From: Gammaproteobacteria bacterium
GTDB lineage: Bacteria > Pseudomonadota > Gammaproteobacteria > SZUA-152
Reading direction: 5' to 3'
DNA length: 40,205 nt
NCBI GenBank assembly: GCA_021647505.1
Contig: JAKIUN010000032.1
Location: 1 to 40,205, forward strand
The notes below the pieces were generated by a model. That model was not told where the DNA came from. It saw nothing but the letters and a program-made list of their open reading frames with translations, and did no database searches. Shown here one piece after another: positions 23,134 through 31,254 of this stretch (its first letter is position 1; each line of letters begins with the position of its first letter). A program made the translations under genes and the position numbers.

Positions 23134-26088
23134 TCAACTCGCCAGAAGAGATCCGACTAGCCTCTCTTTCACATCAGCCTTTAGCCGTTTTATCCCGATA
23201 AGCCTCGCCATGGCAGCAACCTTTTCTTCCTGTGATCCAGTATCGAATTCCAATTCTCCCGCCAAAACCTTTAACTCCTGAATCGATATTTCATCCACTG
23301 GACGACTGCCATTTTCTGAGTAGCGAAACACCGACCATTCACAGGTATCACTGCCCTCAGGCCAGAAGAACTGCCCAACCTCTTCTGTTGTCATGGGATA
23401 TTGTTGCTCTGCCAACAGATACACGCGGTCGCGTATACGTTTGCCGGTGCGTGCCCAGCCGTGAGCACGGGCGATGCGTTTGGCAAGTACATCTTCTCGC
23501 ACAGGGCCTTCGGTTTCGATGACGTGGGCGATCATGGTTTTCAACGCAGTGTCGTAACCGGCATCAAAGAAGGCATCGGGATTGATATCTGTAACCACAG
23601 TGAGGGGATCAGCCTCAACGAACAGGCTTTGTCCTAACATATCCGTACTGCTTGTAGCCTGGTTGCGGGTGTAGGCCACGTTGGTTGCAACCATGGGTTC
23701 TTCTTCTATCTGTTGTTCCACTACCTCTTCAATTGCAGCTGGCAATTGCTGTTCTGATTCGATCCGTTCTGCTTCGATCAGTATTGGCTCAGCCGCTTTG
23801 GCCTTTTCCATTTCGGCCCGTTTGACGCGTTGCTGGTCGAGTAGGGCTTGCAACTGATTGTGTACTTTATCCAATGCACCTGCTGCATCGAGCCACCAAT
23901 CCGTGGACCAAATACGCACGATCTCCCAACCCAGGCCACGCAGTACCTGTTCTCGCAACTTGTCTCGGTCACGAGCAGTCGCGGAACGATGATAGGTTGC
24001 GCCGTCGCACTCAACACCGGCAAGATAACGACCCGGTGCATCGGGATCGACCACGCCCAGGTCGATACGAAAGGAGGAGACACCGACTTGCGGATGCACC
24101 TGCCAACCTTTGCGGCACAGGGCTTCGGCGACGGCCTCTTCGAAAGGGCTGTCGAATTCACCGATAGAGCCGCTAACCGCTTCGGCCAGAGCACGGGCAC
24201 CACGCTCGGCAAATTCCAGGAAGTGTTTGAGGTCATGCACCCCTTTAGCCTGGGTACGAGAGAGGTCGAGTTGTTCCGGACTCAGGCTGGAGAAAACTCT
24301 CAGCTCATGACGGGCGCGGGTAATCGCAACGTTCAAACGTCGTTCGCCGCCATCTTTGTTCATGGGGCCGAAGTTCATGGAGACTTTGCCAGTGAGGTCT
24401 GGCCCATAACCAATGGAGAAGTACATGATGTCGCGTTCATCACCCTGCACACTTTCCAGGTTTTTGACGAATACCGGCTCCAATGCATCTTCGGCGAAGT
24501 AGGGTTCGATCTCTGGGTGCTGACGACGGGACTCGTCGAGCAGGTCTTCAATCAGACGCTGCTGTTCTGAGTTAAAGGTCACTACGCCAATGGTGAGTCC
24601 GGATGCCTGAAATTTGTGATCACGCAGTCTGCCGACCAACTCATTGACCAGGGTTTTGGCCTCGGGCTTGTTGATACGGGCACCACCTTTTTCGTACACT
24701 CCATCTTTCACCCGTTGAAAGCTAACGGCACGGTCATCGGTAACGGGCGAGGGAAAGGTGACCAACCCACCTTTGTAGTAACGATGATTAGAAAAAGCGA
24801 TCAGGCTTTCGTGGCGGCTGCGGTAGTGCCAGTTGATTTCCATTGTCGGCAGGTTAGCCCCGATGCACTCATCGAGAATGCTTTCCAGATCGGTCTCCAC
24901 ATCTTCATCGATATCATCGTCACCGCCGGATGCACCACGATTGAAAAACGAGGTGGGCGGTAGCTGTTTGGGATCACCCACCATCACCACCTGTTTGCCA
25001 CGGGCGATGGCGCCAATGGCATCCCAGACGGGGATCTGCGAGGCCTCATCAAAGACCACCAGATCAAACAGCGCCGTTTCCGCCGATAGATATTGGGCGA
25101 TGGAGAGCGGACTCATTAGCAGGCAAGGGGTCAGCTTAGTGATAGTGCCAGGCATTAATCCAATAAGTTCACGCAGCGGCTTGTGGCCGCGTTTTCTCTG
25201 TATTTCGCGACGCAAAATACCCCACTCTGATTTTTTCGTGACGCTATCCTGATCCGGCAGATCGGCACACAAACCCGCGTGTATGTAACTGCAAGTCAGG
25301 TCGGTAAAACGATCATCCAGCACTCTGAAATCAGTGATGCGTTTTTCGTGTTCAGCGGAGACAAATCCACGCAATACCTCATCGCCATCGACAACGCTAT
25401 TAAGCCACCAACGACAGTAATCAGTCTCAAAAGCGTCATGCACCTTGCCCAACTCAACAGTGCCTTGCTCAATACCTAACACTAGTGGTTCCAGGCCAAC
25501 GCTCACCGCTTCGTTGCGCACCTTACGCCAAGCACACCAGGCGTGCAGTTTGGGTTGCATGGGTGGAATAGCCCCGCACAATTCTGCAATACCCGCCGGA
25601 TTATCTCCTGTGTTACTCATCATCGTTGAGACTTCTGCGCCAGCCTTGGCGGCGAAGTTTTCCAAAGCTGAGTTAAATTCCATCAGAGCGTTGATGTATT
25701 GATTCCCCGCGCCAGTCACTGGCCCTGCCGCATCGAGTAGCGCGTTGCCATCACCCAGCAGTTTTTCCATGGCTGACTTGATGGCAGTGAGGCTGTCGGT
25801 ATCGGCCGCCAGCGCGGCGATGGTTTCAGAAATTGCTTGTTGGAATTGCAGTGCCTTTTCGGCTTCTTCCCGGCACGTTTTCAGGCCACTCCACAAGCCC
25901 GATGTTTTGCCACCCAGGTCATCAAGCTTGCTAAGCTCTGCTTCCAAATTACGAAGTTGTTTAATTCGCTCCAGGTCAGCAGCCACATCGATTTGATGCT
26001 TGCCCTGGATATAACCCGCCAACACTTTGCGTACACTGCGTTGACCCAACCAGCTCATGGGCCAGAAGGAATCGCTGCTTTTTTCCAC
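23134..26088 (-). CDS. C-terminal half of a DUF4011/DUF3320 SF1 helicase with DUF559 nuclease domain (split by frameshift)
   Basis: A 984-codon frame that begins only at the frameshift, GTG 26088. The first residues (SFWPMSWLGQRSVRK) continue the protein from the upstream frame. It holds helicase motif II and III (VVFDEASQIPVWDAIGAIARGKQVVMVGDPKQLPPTSFF, residues of about 340-380), NWHYRSRHESL (motif IV region), NVAITRARHEL (motif VI), then a DUF559/very-short-patch-repair-like nuclease domain (SPFEEAVAEALCRKGW, GVECDGATYHRS, about 650-740) and a DUF3320 region near the end (RDRVYLLAEQQYP, about 880-930). DNA unwinding plus cutting is expected. It is a single gene in origin with the upstream frame. 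Confidence 0.85.
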   Translation of the reverse strand: MEKSSDSFWPMSWLGQRSVRKVLAGYIQGKHQIDVAADLERIKQLRNLEAELSKLDDLGGKTSGLWSGLKTCREEAEKALQFQQAISETIAALAADTDSLTAIKSAMEKLLGDGNALLDAAGPVTGAGNQYINALMEFNSALENFAAKAGAEVSTMMSNTGDNPAGIAELCGAIPPMQPKLHAWCAWRKVRNEAVSVGLEPLVLGIEQGTVELGKVHDAFETDYCRWWLNSVVDGDEVLRGFVSAEHEKRITDFRVLDDRFTDLTCSYIHAGLCADLPDQDSVTKKSEWGILRREIQRKRGHKPLRELIGLMPGTITKLTPCLLMSPLSIAQYLSAETALFDLVVFDEASQIPVWDAIGAIARGKQVVMVGDPKQLPPTSFFNRGASGGDDDIDEDVETDLESILDECIGANLPTMEINWHYRSRHESLIAFSNHRYYKGGLVTFPSPVTDDRAVSFQRVKDGVYEKGGARINKPEAKTLVNELVGRLRDHKFQASGLTIGVVTFNSEQQRLIEDLLDESRRQHPEIEPYFAEDALEPVFVKNLESVQGDERDIMYFSIGYGPDLTGKVSMNFGPMNKDGGERRLNVAITRARHELRVFSSLSPEQLDLSRTQAKGVHDLKHFLEFAERGARALAEAVSGSIGEFDSPFEEAVAEALCRKGWQVHPQVGVSSFRIDLGVVDPDAPGRYLAGVECDGATYHRSATARDRDKLREQVLRGLGWEIVRIWSTDWWLDAAGALDKVHNQLQALLDQQRVKRAEMEKAKAAEPILIEAERIESEQQLPAAIEEVVEQQIEEEPMVATNVAYTRNQATSSTDMLGQSLFVEADPLTVVTDINPDAFFDAGYDTALKTMIAHVIETEGPVREDVLAKRIARAHGWARTGKRIRDRVYLLAEQQYPMTTEEVGQFFWPEGSDTCEWSVFRYSENGSRPVDEISIQELKVLAGELEFDTGSQEEKVAAMARLIGIKRLKADVKERLVGSLLAS

Positions 26089-29066
26089 TGAGCACTAAGA
26101 CCATCCACATCCAGCTGGACGATCTCTTCACGATAGGGGGCGGACAACTGTTGGAAAGTTTGTTGGTACTGTTTCACCAGTGATATACCGTTACCCAACG
26201 CTTCCATCAAGCGACGGACGTCGGGGCGCAATACAAACCTCCAGTCATAACCTGATGCCTGTGGCATTGTCTTTGCTAATAAAAATAGGCCTCTTCTGGT
26301 GCGATCATCCAGCCCATCGATGGTCAGGCCTGAGGCCTTGGCAAAAGCATTAGCGGAGGCTTCCAGTTGTTTGGCTTTGGGGATTAGTTGTTGCGCGGTT
26401 TGTATGATCTCCTGTTGCCAGTGGGGTGACCATTCATCGTGGCTAATCTGGGCCAGCGGACTGTTGGCGATGCTGCCCACTTCGCGGGCGTTTACATCGA
26501 GTCGCTCGGCGAGGTCTCTTAATTGGTCAAGTGCATCGGTATCGTGCATATTGGCCGAGGGCCACTGTAGGCCCAGCTCAGCATAGTGCTGACCCGACAA
26601 AATTTGACCAATCGCTCGATAAGCAGTGAGACCGTTGTGGCGTTTACTGTGCAGTTGCTTGACGAAGCCATTAAGCTGGCTGCGCAGAGCTTTGAGTTTT
26701 TGCGCCTCCCGCTGCCACTCCTTGGCATCCACTCCACCCTTGGCCCCCCAGGCTCGACCAAGTTGTTGCAATACGTCGATTTTGCGTGCTTTGCTGGAGT
26801 GCAGCTCCAGACAAAAATCACCCAGGCCTACATCGCGTAGACGACGGTAGACCACATCCAGAGCGGCGATTTTTTCGGAAACAAACAACACCGTTTTTTG
26901 TTCCGCCAAACACTGGGCAATAAGGTTGGAGATGGTCTGGCTTTTGCCGGTACCGGGTGGACCAATTAACACAAAGTCTTTGCCTTTAGCGGCGGCCATA
27001 ATAGCGGAGAGCTGAGAGGAGTCGGCGGGGAGTGGGCAAAAGGTCTCTTGTGGGCCGTAATTGTCGTCCAGGGTTCTCGGTTCTGGAAAGCCGATGTTGC
27101 TTAGATAAGGGTCTCGGGGCGTTTCGATCAAGTGACGTACAACGGGATTCTGTTTCAACTGATCGGTACGATCCACTAGGTCTTTCCACATCAGATGTTT
27201 TGCGAAGGAGAAGGTGGAGAGGATCACATCTTCTGATACCTCCCAGCCTTTGATCTCTTTCACGGCCTGAGAGACCTGCCGCCAGATACCATGAATATCC
27301 AGGCCGTGCTCATCCTTGGGTAGCTCGCTGTGAGCAACAGGCAGTTCCAGCTCGAAATCCTGCCGCAACATTTGCACCAGCGTAGGGTTAAAACGAGCCT
27401 CGTCGTCATGCAGGGTAAAGCTGAAGCCTTCGCGCATGCTTTTGCGATTGAGTACGACCGGAATCAGAATCAGTGGAGCACGAAATTTTTTGTCGTCGTT
27501 ATTTTCACGATTCCAGGTAAGAAAACCGACGGCAAGAAACAGGGTATTAGCACCACCCTCAGAGAGCGTGGCACGCGCTGTTCGGTAGAGTTCGGTCAAG
27601 CGGATATCCAGCTCTTTGGCCTCGAAGGGCACGAGAACTTCATCGCGGCGTAGAGCATCCAGTGCATGTTGCTTGTATAAATCTTCGTTCGTACGTGATT
27701 CGTGAATAGTACGATCACGAACATCAGCGCCAGTCATTAACTCGGGCCGTGGCTTGAGTCGAAGTGTATTACCATCAGCCAGACGGTCTTCCAGTTGGCC
27801 TGGATCAGGGGTATCCAACTTAATCGCCCGCTTGCTGGCTTTGAAATTGAGCAGGTTGTTACGCAGCGATAGATCCAACAACTTGCGTTGCCACATATCT
27901 AGCCGGTCAACGGGCCTGGAGGAAAGTTCTTCGGTACGACGAATTTCCTCATCAGGCAGATCCGGGGCCTCATCAAAAACCGGTTCCAACTCTTCCTGGG
28001 TTTCGTCTGCGGGTGCAGTCGCAACATCTCCAGTAGCCAGGGGCTTTATTCGCTGCATTCTGGCCCGTTTGATGTCCACCACCAGTTCAAACTTCGTTTC
28101 TTCTTCTTCGGAGATCTGCTTTTCGCCTTGTTCGATGGCACGTTTGAGCGAGGGTGCAGGCCGCTGGGTTAATAAGGTGGTTTCAAACACAATCAACTCT
28201 TTGAGCTTTACTCGCTTTCTCAACGCAGTAATATCATCGACAATGACCGTTGAAAACTCTTCTTCCTTCAACCAGACACCAGCAAAGGCATGCCCCTGGG
28301 TAAAAATAATCACAGGGTTCAAACCACACTGTTCCAGCACTGCGCAAATCAATAACGTGGCATCCAAACAGGTCGCAAGCCCTGCGTCGGCAATTTGGCC
28401 TGGAGTACGAATTTTTTGACCCGCGTGTTCAAAGCTGGCAGGCGGCTGTACATAGTCCAACCCCATAGAACCGATGGCTGCCCAGATGGCTGAGGCTAAT
28501 TCCCAGGCACGTTTGGGACCACCCTTGTAACCATCCAACGAAGCCTCTTTTTTATAGTGACGCAGAATTGCTGCCGACTTTTTCAGCAATCGCTCGACCA
28601 AAATTTCATTAGGCAAAACAAAAGCGGCAACCATCTCAGGCATGTGGTCTATACCACCCCATTGGTTACGGGGTAGCAATTCGATATTTCGTTCAAAGTC
28701 AGCAATGGATTCGTCTTTATCCGCCAGGGTTAAGGAAATCTGCACCGATTCCGCTTCATTCAATCTCGCCAACATGGCGCTGTCTAGCTGGAGGTCACGT
28801 TCCGAAATGTGAAATTTCTGCCCCATGGAAACCGTATCGATACGCCATGTTCTGGTTTTGATGAAAGAGGGCGAGGAGCTGAGCGTTAACTTCAGATTAC
28901 TTAAATCCCGCTCACTGTCGTTGATGACGGCCAACTCCAAGAGAATAGGGACAGAGTTTTGGAAAAAGGCCAAATTGAATTTTGGCGCGAGTGCTGCGCT
29001 GATACAAATAGAATTACTTTTTGCTTCAAGGCCATTAGAAGACTCTGGTGTAGTAACAGATTCCAT
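26055..29066 (-). CDS. N-terminal half of a DUF4011/DUF3320 SF1 helicase (split by frameshift)
   Basis: A 1003-codon frame. Residues 1-130 form a beta-rich domain (predicted Ig-like). Residues of about 190-290 resemble a transglutaminase-like domain (DAGLATCLDATLLICAVLEQCGLNPVIIFTQGHAFAGVW). DUF4011 follows with DRLDMWQRKLLDLSLRNNLLNFK, and the SF1 Walker A motif GPPGTGKSQT is at about residue 700. The frame ends SAQWKKAAIPSGP just after a run of six A; the normal continuation is in the other frame, starting SFWPMSWLG. Large helicases with this layout occur as single-gene defence factors. It is downstream of the integrase relic and has GGGGG before the ATG. As two pieces it is likely inactive unless the frameshift is bypassed or the run is an error. 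Confidence 0.85.
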   Translation of the reverse strand: MESVTTPESSNGLEAKSNSICISAALAPKFNLAFFQNSVPILLELAVINDSERDLSNLKLTLSSSPSFIKTRTWRIDTVSMGQKFHISERDLQLDSAMLARLNEAESVQISLTLADKDESIADFERNIELLPRNQWGGIDHMPEMVAAFVLPNEILVERLLKKSAAILRHYKKEASLDGYKGGPKRAWELASAIWAAIGSMGLDYVQPPASFEHAGQKIRTPGQIADAGLATCLDATLLICAVLEQCGLNPVIIFTQGHAFAGVWLKEEEFSTVIVDDITALRKRVKLKELIVFETTLLTQRPAPSLKRAIEQGEKQISEEEETKFELVVDIKRARMQRIKPLATGDVATAPADETQEELEPVFDEAPDLPDEEIRRTEELSSRPVDRLDMWQRKLLDLSLRNNLLNFKASKRAIKLDTPDPGQLEDRLADGNTLRLKPRPELMTGADVRDRTIHESRTNEDLYKQHALDALRRDEVLVPFEAKELDIRLTELYRTARATLSEGGANTLFLAVGFLTWNRENNDDKKFRAPLILIPVVLNRKSMREGFSFTLHDDEARFNPTLVQMLRQDFELELPVAHSELPKDEHGLDIHGIWRQVSQAVKEIKGWEVSEDVILSTFSFAKHLMWKDLVDRTDQLKQNPVVRHLIETPRDPYLSNIGFPEPRTLDDNYGPQETFCPLPADSSQLSAIMAAAKGKDFVLIGPPGTGKSQTISNLIAQCLAEQKTVLFVSEKIAALDVVYRRLRDVGLGDFCLELHSSKARKIDVLQQLGRAWGAKGGVDAKEWQREAQKLKALRSQLNGFVKQLHSKRHNGLTAYRAIGQILSGQHYAELGLQWPSANMHDTDALDQLRDLAERLDVNAREVGSIANSPLAQISHDEWSPHWQQEIIQTAQQLIPKAKQLEASANAFAKASGLTIDGLDDRTRRGLFLLAKTMPQASGYDWRFVLRPDVRRLMEALGNGISLVKQYQQTFQQLSAPYREEIVQLDVDGLSAQWKKAAIPSGP

Positions 29067-29125
29067 GTGTTCCCCCTAACACTTTATGGTTTCTCTATTG
29101 TCTATCTATATCATACTAGGAATAT

Positions 29126-29589
29126 TCACCCCAGTTTTTTCGCTAAACTCTCAGCCTTAAGGTGCGAATAACGCTTCAGCATTGCCAAATCCTTATTCGA
29201 CTCAACAGCGACATCTCTTTGCGCACCGTGTCGCCTTTGATTGTTTCCAGTCGCATATTGCGGAACTCTTTTACGGTAAGAGGTGTAATCGCTGCCAGTA
29301 CACGGTCACCCCGTTTACCTTTGAGCAACTTGCCGCGCACTTTGATATCCGCTTCGGGTTTTTTACTGGGGGCTACTTCAGTAAGATAACGGGCGACGAG
29401 TTCGGAGAGGAGGATGTTTTCCGCAATCGAGGTAGAGAGAAACACGCCTCGATCCATTTCTGATTCGACATTGCGAGACCATTGCTCAGCTCTGCCTTTG
29501 GTTTTGAATGTTTTGGACTGGACAGGGTAGCCCTTCTTGCGAACCTTTGCCTGCCACTGGCCGTCACCACGTTTGGGAAATGTCGCCAT
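29126..29589 (-). pseudogene. Tyrosine integrase with its catalytic core deleted
   Basis: From ATG 29589 (GGAGG upstream) the frame gives a normal integrase N-terminus: MATFPKRGDGQWQAKVRKKGYPVQSKTFKTKG-type arm domain and ERSELVARYLTE-like core-binding start (residues 1-130, ending RKEMSLLSRI). In full integrases about 200 residues with the catalytic R, H-x-x-R and Y follow. Here the next bases, in another frame, read DLAMLKRYSHLKAESLAKKLG then TGA at 29126-29128, the usual end of such enzymes after the catalytic tyrosine. An internal deletion has joined the two. It starts 136 bases from the tRNA-Arg 3' end, the classic position beside an attachment site. Confidence 0.85.
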
Positions 29590-29724
29590 TTTCACCTCCC
29601 AGATAATCACAGGAACAAAACGTCCCAGAAAAACCTTAGTGTCCCAAAGTTGTCCCAAACCCGAGAAAACGGCTATGGGATTTTGATTGGCTAGACGATA
29701 AGATGATGTTTTTAAAGGAAGTGA

Positions 29725-29807
29725 TGGTGCGCCCGAGAGGATTCGAACCTCTGACCTCCGCCTCCGGAGGGCGACCTCCTCTCTAATCGGTTCAGCTACT
29801 TATGTGC
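29725..29807 (-). tRNA. Degenerate tRNA-Arg(CCG), intact 3' half, attachment-site-like
   Basis: The minus strand has the anticodon arm TCGCC-CTCCGGA-GGCGG (anticodon CCG), the T arm AGAGGTTCGAATCCTCT and the acceptor 3' strand CGGGCGC with A and an encoded CCA. The 5' acceptor strand should be GCGCCCG but reads GCACATA, and the D arm (GTAGCTGAACCGATTAG) is distorted, so it should not fold as a working tRNA. An intact 3' half with a lost 5' half beside an integrase start is the pattern of a tRNA attachment site. No second copy of the 3' half was seen in this window. Confidence 0.75.
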
Positions 29808-29981
29808 TAACGCCATGAAAAATAATAAATTAGTTTCCTATTTTGTCAATTTCATACCCAACCATTCCTCTTGGTACTGCCCCGATAGTGCCCCGATTTT
29901 CCAGCTGGCATTCGGTATGAGACAAGACCTCCGGGGAAGGCTGAACACAATGTATTAGTTGTCGAGTTAACAGCTATCCGT

Positions 29982-30290
29982 GCAATATGGCATGATACTC
30001 TTCCCCAAAATATACCCACACCAATCGCAATGACTGTTTTCCACTCGCCCTGGCAAGGCTGTAAAACTGCCCCTTGCTTACGGGTGACCAAGCCTTAAGG
30101 GCTGCCGCTAAAGCAGAGGCTGTCATGGCACAAGGCACCCTATGGGTTGTCGAACAGATGATTCGTCAAAATCTTATCAACATCAAACAGGCAAGCGAGG
30201 CCTACCAGCGCATGAAAGAGTGCACGCGTAGATTGCCCTGGTCGCTGGCAGAGACAACACTAGAAAGCACTTGAAAAAGAGATCAAGTGA
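29982..30290 (+). pseudogene. Second, decayed copy of the PIN toxin gene (C-terminal part)
   Basis: The sequence matches 15187-15497 closely, including QKYTHxNRNDCF, LLTGDQAL, GTLWVVEQMIRQNLINIKQAS and the end LEKEIK-like. It lacks the N-terminal half. A TAA replaces GAA after ALARL (near 30062), and a one-base difference near 30258 shifts the end. The C-terminal helix lost in the first copy is intact here. The two copies are 14.5 kb apart in the same orientation, at the two edges of the minus-strand defence block. Confidence 0.8.
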
Positions 30291-30296
30291 AGCAGC

Positions 30297-30653
30297 CTAC
30301 CAATCGTCACGACAATTAAGCGAATCATCGATCCCACACCCATCGAAAGAATCAATCTCACTTATGCCCGAGCTATCAAAAAGATCGTCGTGCGTACTCA
30401 AGCTAGATTTAATAATAGTGGTATCACTATCATCCATATCCACCCCAAAAAGATTACCTAGAACATCAAAGCCACTCGCGCCGCCCACCATCGGCTGCCC
30501 TGTGGCGGGGTTGATCAGCTGTTCGTCATGCGATTCCGTGGGGTTAACCCGAACAATACGAAGTGAGCTGATAGGATCACGAATGACATTTACGGCGGGC
30601 TCTACCTCAGCCTCATCACCGAATAATCCTGAAAACCACTTAAACATCCCCAT
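30297..30653 (-). CDS. Small protein of unknown function (NPATG-PM-GG motif)
   Basis: From ATG 30653, which has AAGGAGG 5 bases upstream, the product is 118 residues. It starts MGMFKWFSGLFGD, has a central conserved-looking segment INPATGQPMVGGASGFDVLGNLFGVD and an acidic end rich in Ser/Asp with single cysteines. Short proteins with an NPATG.PM.GG..G.DV.GN pattern are common in proteobacterial accessory DNA, with no known role. The longer start at 30674 would add seven residues that are mainly the ribosome site. It overlaps the next gene (30640-30867) by 14 bases. Confidence 0.6.
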   Translation of the reverse strand: MGMFKWFSGLFGDEAEVEPAVNVIRDPISSLRIVRVNPTESHDEQLINPATGQPMVGGASGFDVLGNLFGVDMDDSDTTIIKSSLSTHDDLFDSSGISEIDSFDGCGIDDSLNCRDDW

Positions 30654-30867
30654 GATTGCCTCCTTCCTCCCCATCCAGTTGGTTTAATATCTTCTCAATC
30701 TCAGCAGGCGTGCCCAATGTGGCCACCTTCAACAGGTTGAACTCCAGACTCTCTGGCCACTTCGCTATTCGCTGGGTCAACCAGCTTGTGAAATAGGGAG
30801 AGACTGCCTCTCTGGCGCGTCGATACTCAGCAACGGTTTTGATCTGTTTGATATCGATACCAGCCAT
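30640..30867 (-). CDS. Small protein of unknown function, probably lacking its true start
   Basis: Frame ATG 30867 gives 75 residues (AGIDIKQIKTVAEYRRAREAVSPYFTSWLT, EFNLLKVATLGTPAEIEKILNQLD). The same frame continues upstream without a stop for 19 codons (LKFTDQGLKELKPYFA) to a TAG, with no other start codon and no good ribosome site before the ATG. This suggests truncation of a longer gene or an unusual start. Unrecognised; mostly helical. It is translated before the NPATG protein, overlapping it by 14 bases. Confidence 0.45.
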   Translation of the reverse strand: MAGIDIKQIKTVAEYRRAREAVSPYFTSWLTQRIAKWPESLEFNLLKVATLGTPAEIEKILNQLDGEEGGNHGDV

Positions 30868-30953
30868 CGCAAAATAGGGCTTCAGCTCCTTGAGTCCCTG
30901 GTCGGTAAATTTCAGTCGACCCTAGAGGTCGGACAAAGAGCACTCTCTTATGG

Positions 30954-30983
30954 TACAAATAATCTTCTAAAGATTATTTTGTA
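30954..30983 (+). promoter_or_regulatory. Palindrome upstream of the Xre regulator, possible operator
   Basis: TACAAATAATCTT and AAGATTATTTTGTA form inverted arms (one extra A) about a CTA centre, 56 bases before the regulator's ATG. A further GTAT...ATAC pair follows at 30981-30997. A+T-rich palindromes at this position are typical binding sites of Xre or C-protein-type regulators controlling a restriction operon. It may also overlap the promoter. Confidence 0.5.
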
Positions 30984-31038
30984 TCTATTACAAATACTTT
31001 CCGGAATGTATTGAATGATCCCAAGAGATTGAAGTTCA

Positions 31039-31254
31039 ATGATTAAATGCCACCTTTCCCGCCTCATGGGGGAGCGCAAGCTCAAGATATCCGACGTATG
31101 CCGCGATACCGGCATCAACCGGGGAACCCTTACGCGCCTCTATCGTGAAACGGCGCAGCGTGTTGAGCTAGAGACACTGGATCGCCTCTGCGAATATTTC
31201 CAGTGTGATGTCGGTGATCTGTTCGAGCGGCTTGGGTCGGCAGCGGACCGATGA
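31039..31254 (+). CDS. Xre family HTH regulator of the type I R-M operon
   Basis: A 71-residue protein that is almost only a helix-turn-helix: LSRLMGERKLKISDVCRDTGINRGTLTRLY and LDRLCEYFQCDVGDLFE. It resembles the small YozG/Cro-type regulators. Its stop TGA overlaps the hsdR start (ATGA at 31251-31254), so it is translated with hsdR. It most likely delays or limits restriction expression by acting on the upstream palindrome (inference). Confidence 0.88.
   Translation: MIKCHLSRLMGERKLKISDVCRDTGINRGTLTRLYRETAQRVELETLDRLCEYFQCDVGDLFERLGSAADR

Noticed and set aside
26055-26088. Programmed -1 frameshift with a canonical slippery heptamer
   Set aside because: The zero-frame codons are AAA AAA GCA after TGG, which do not give a full X-XXY-YYZ site; slippage cannot be excluded but is not supported.
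26055-26088. Two independent helicase genes with a GTG start at 26088
   Set aside because: The first residues of the second frame continue the protein, not a start region, and no ribosome site precedes the GTG.
29725-29807. Functional tRNA-Arg(CCG)
   Set aside because: The 5' acceptor strand does not pair with the 3' strand and the D arm is distorted, so it is listed as degenerate.
29852-30091. 79-codon minus-strand frame near the tRNA relic
   Set aside because: It has no recognisable motif and partly overlaps the decayed PIN copy on the opposite strand.
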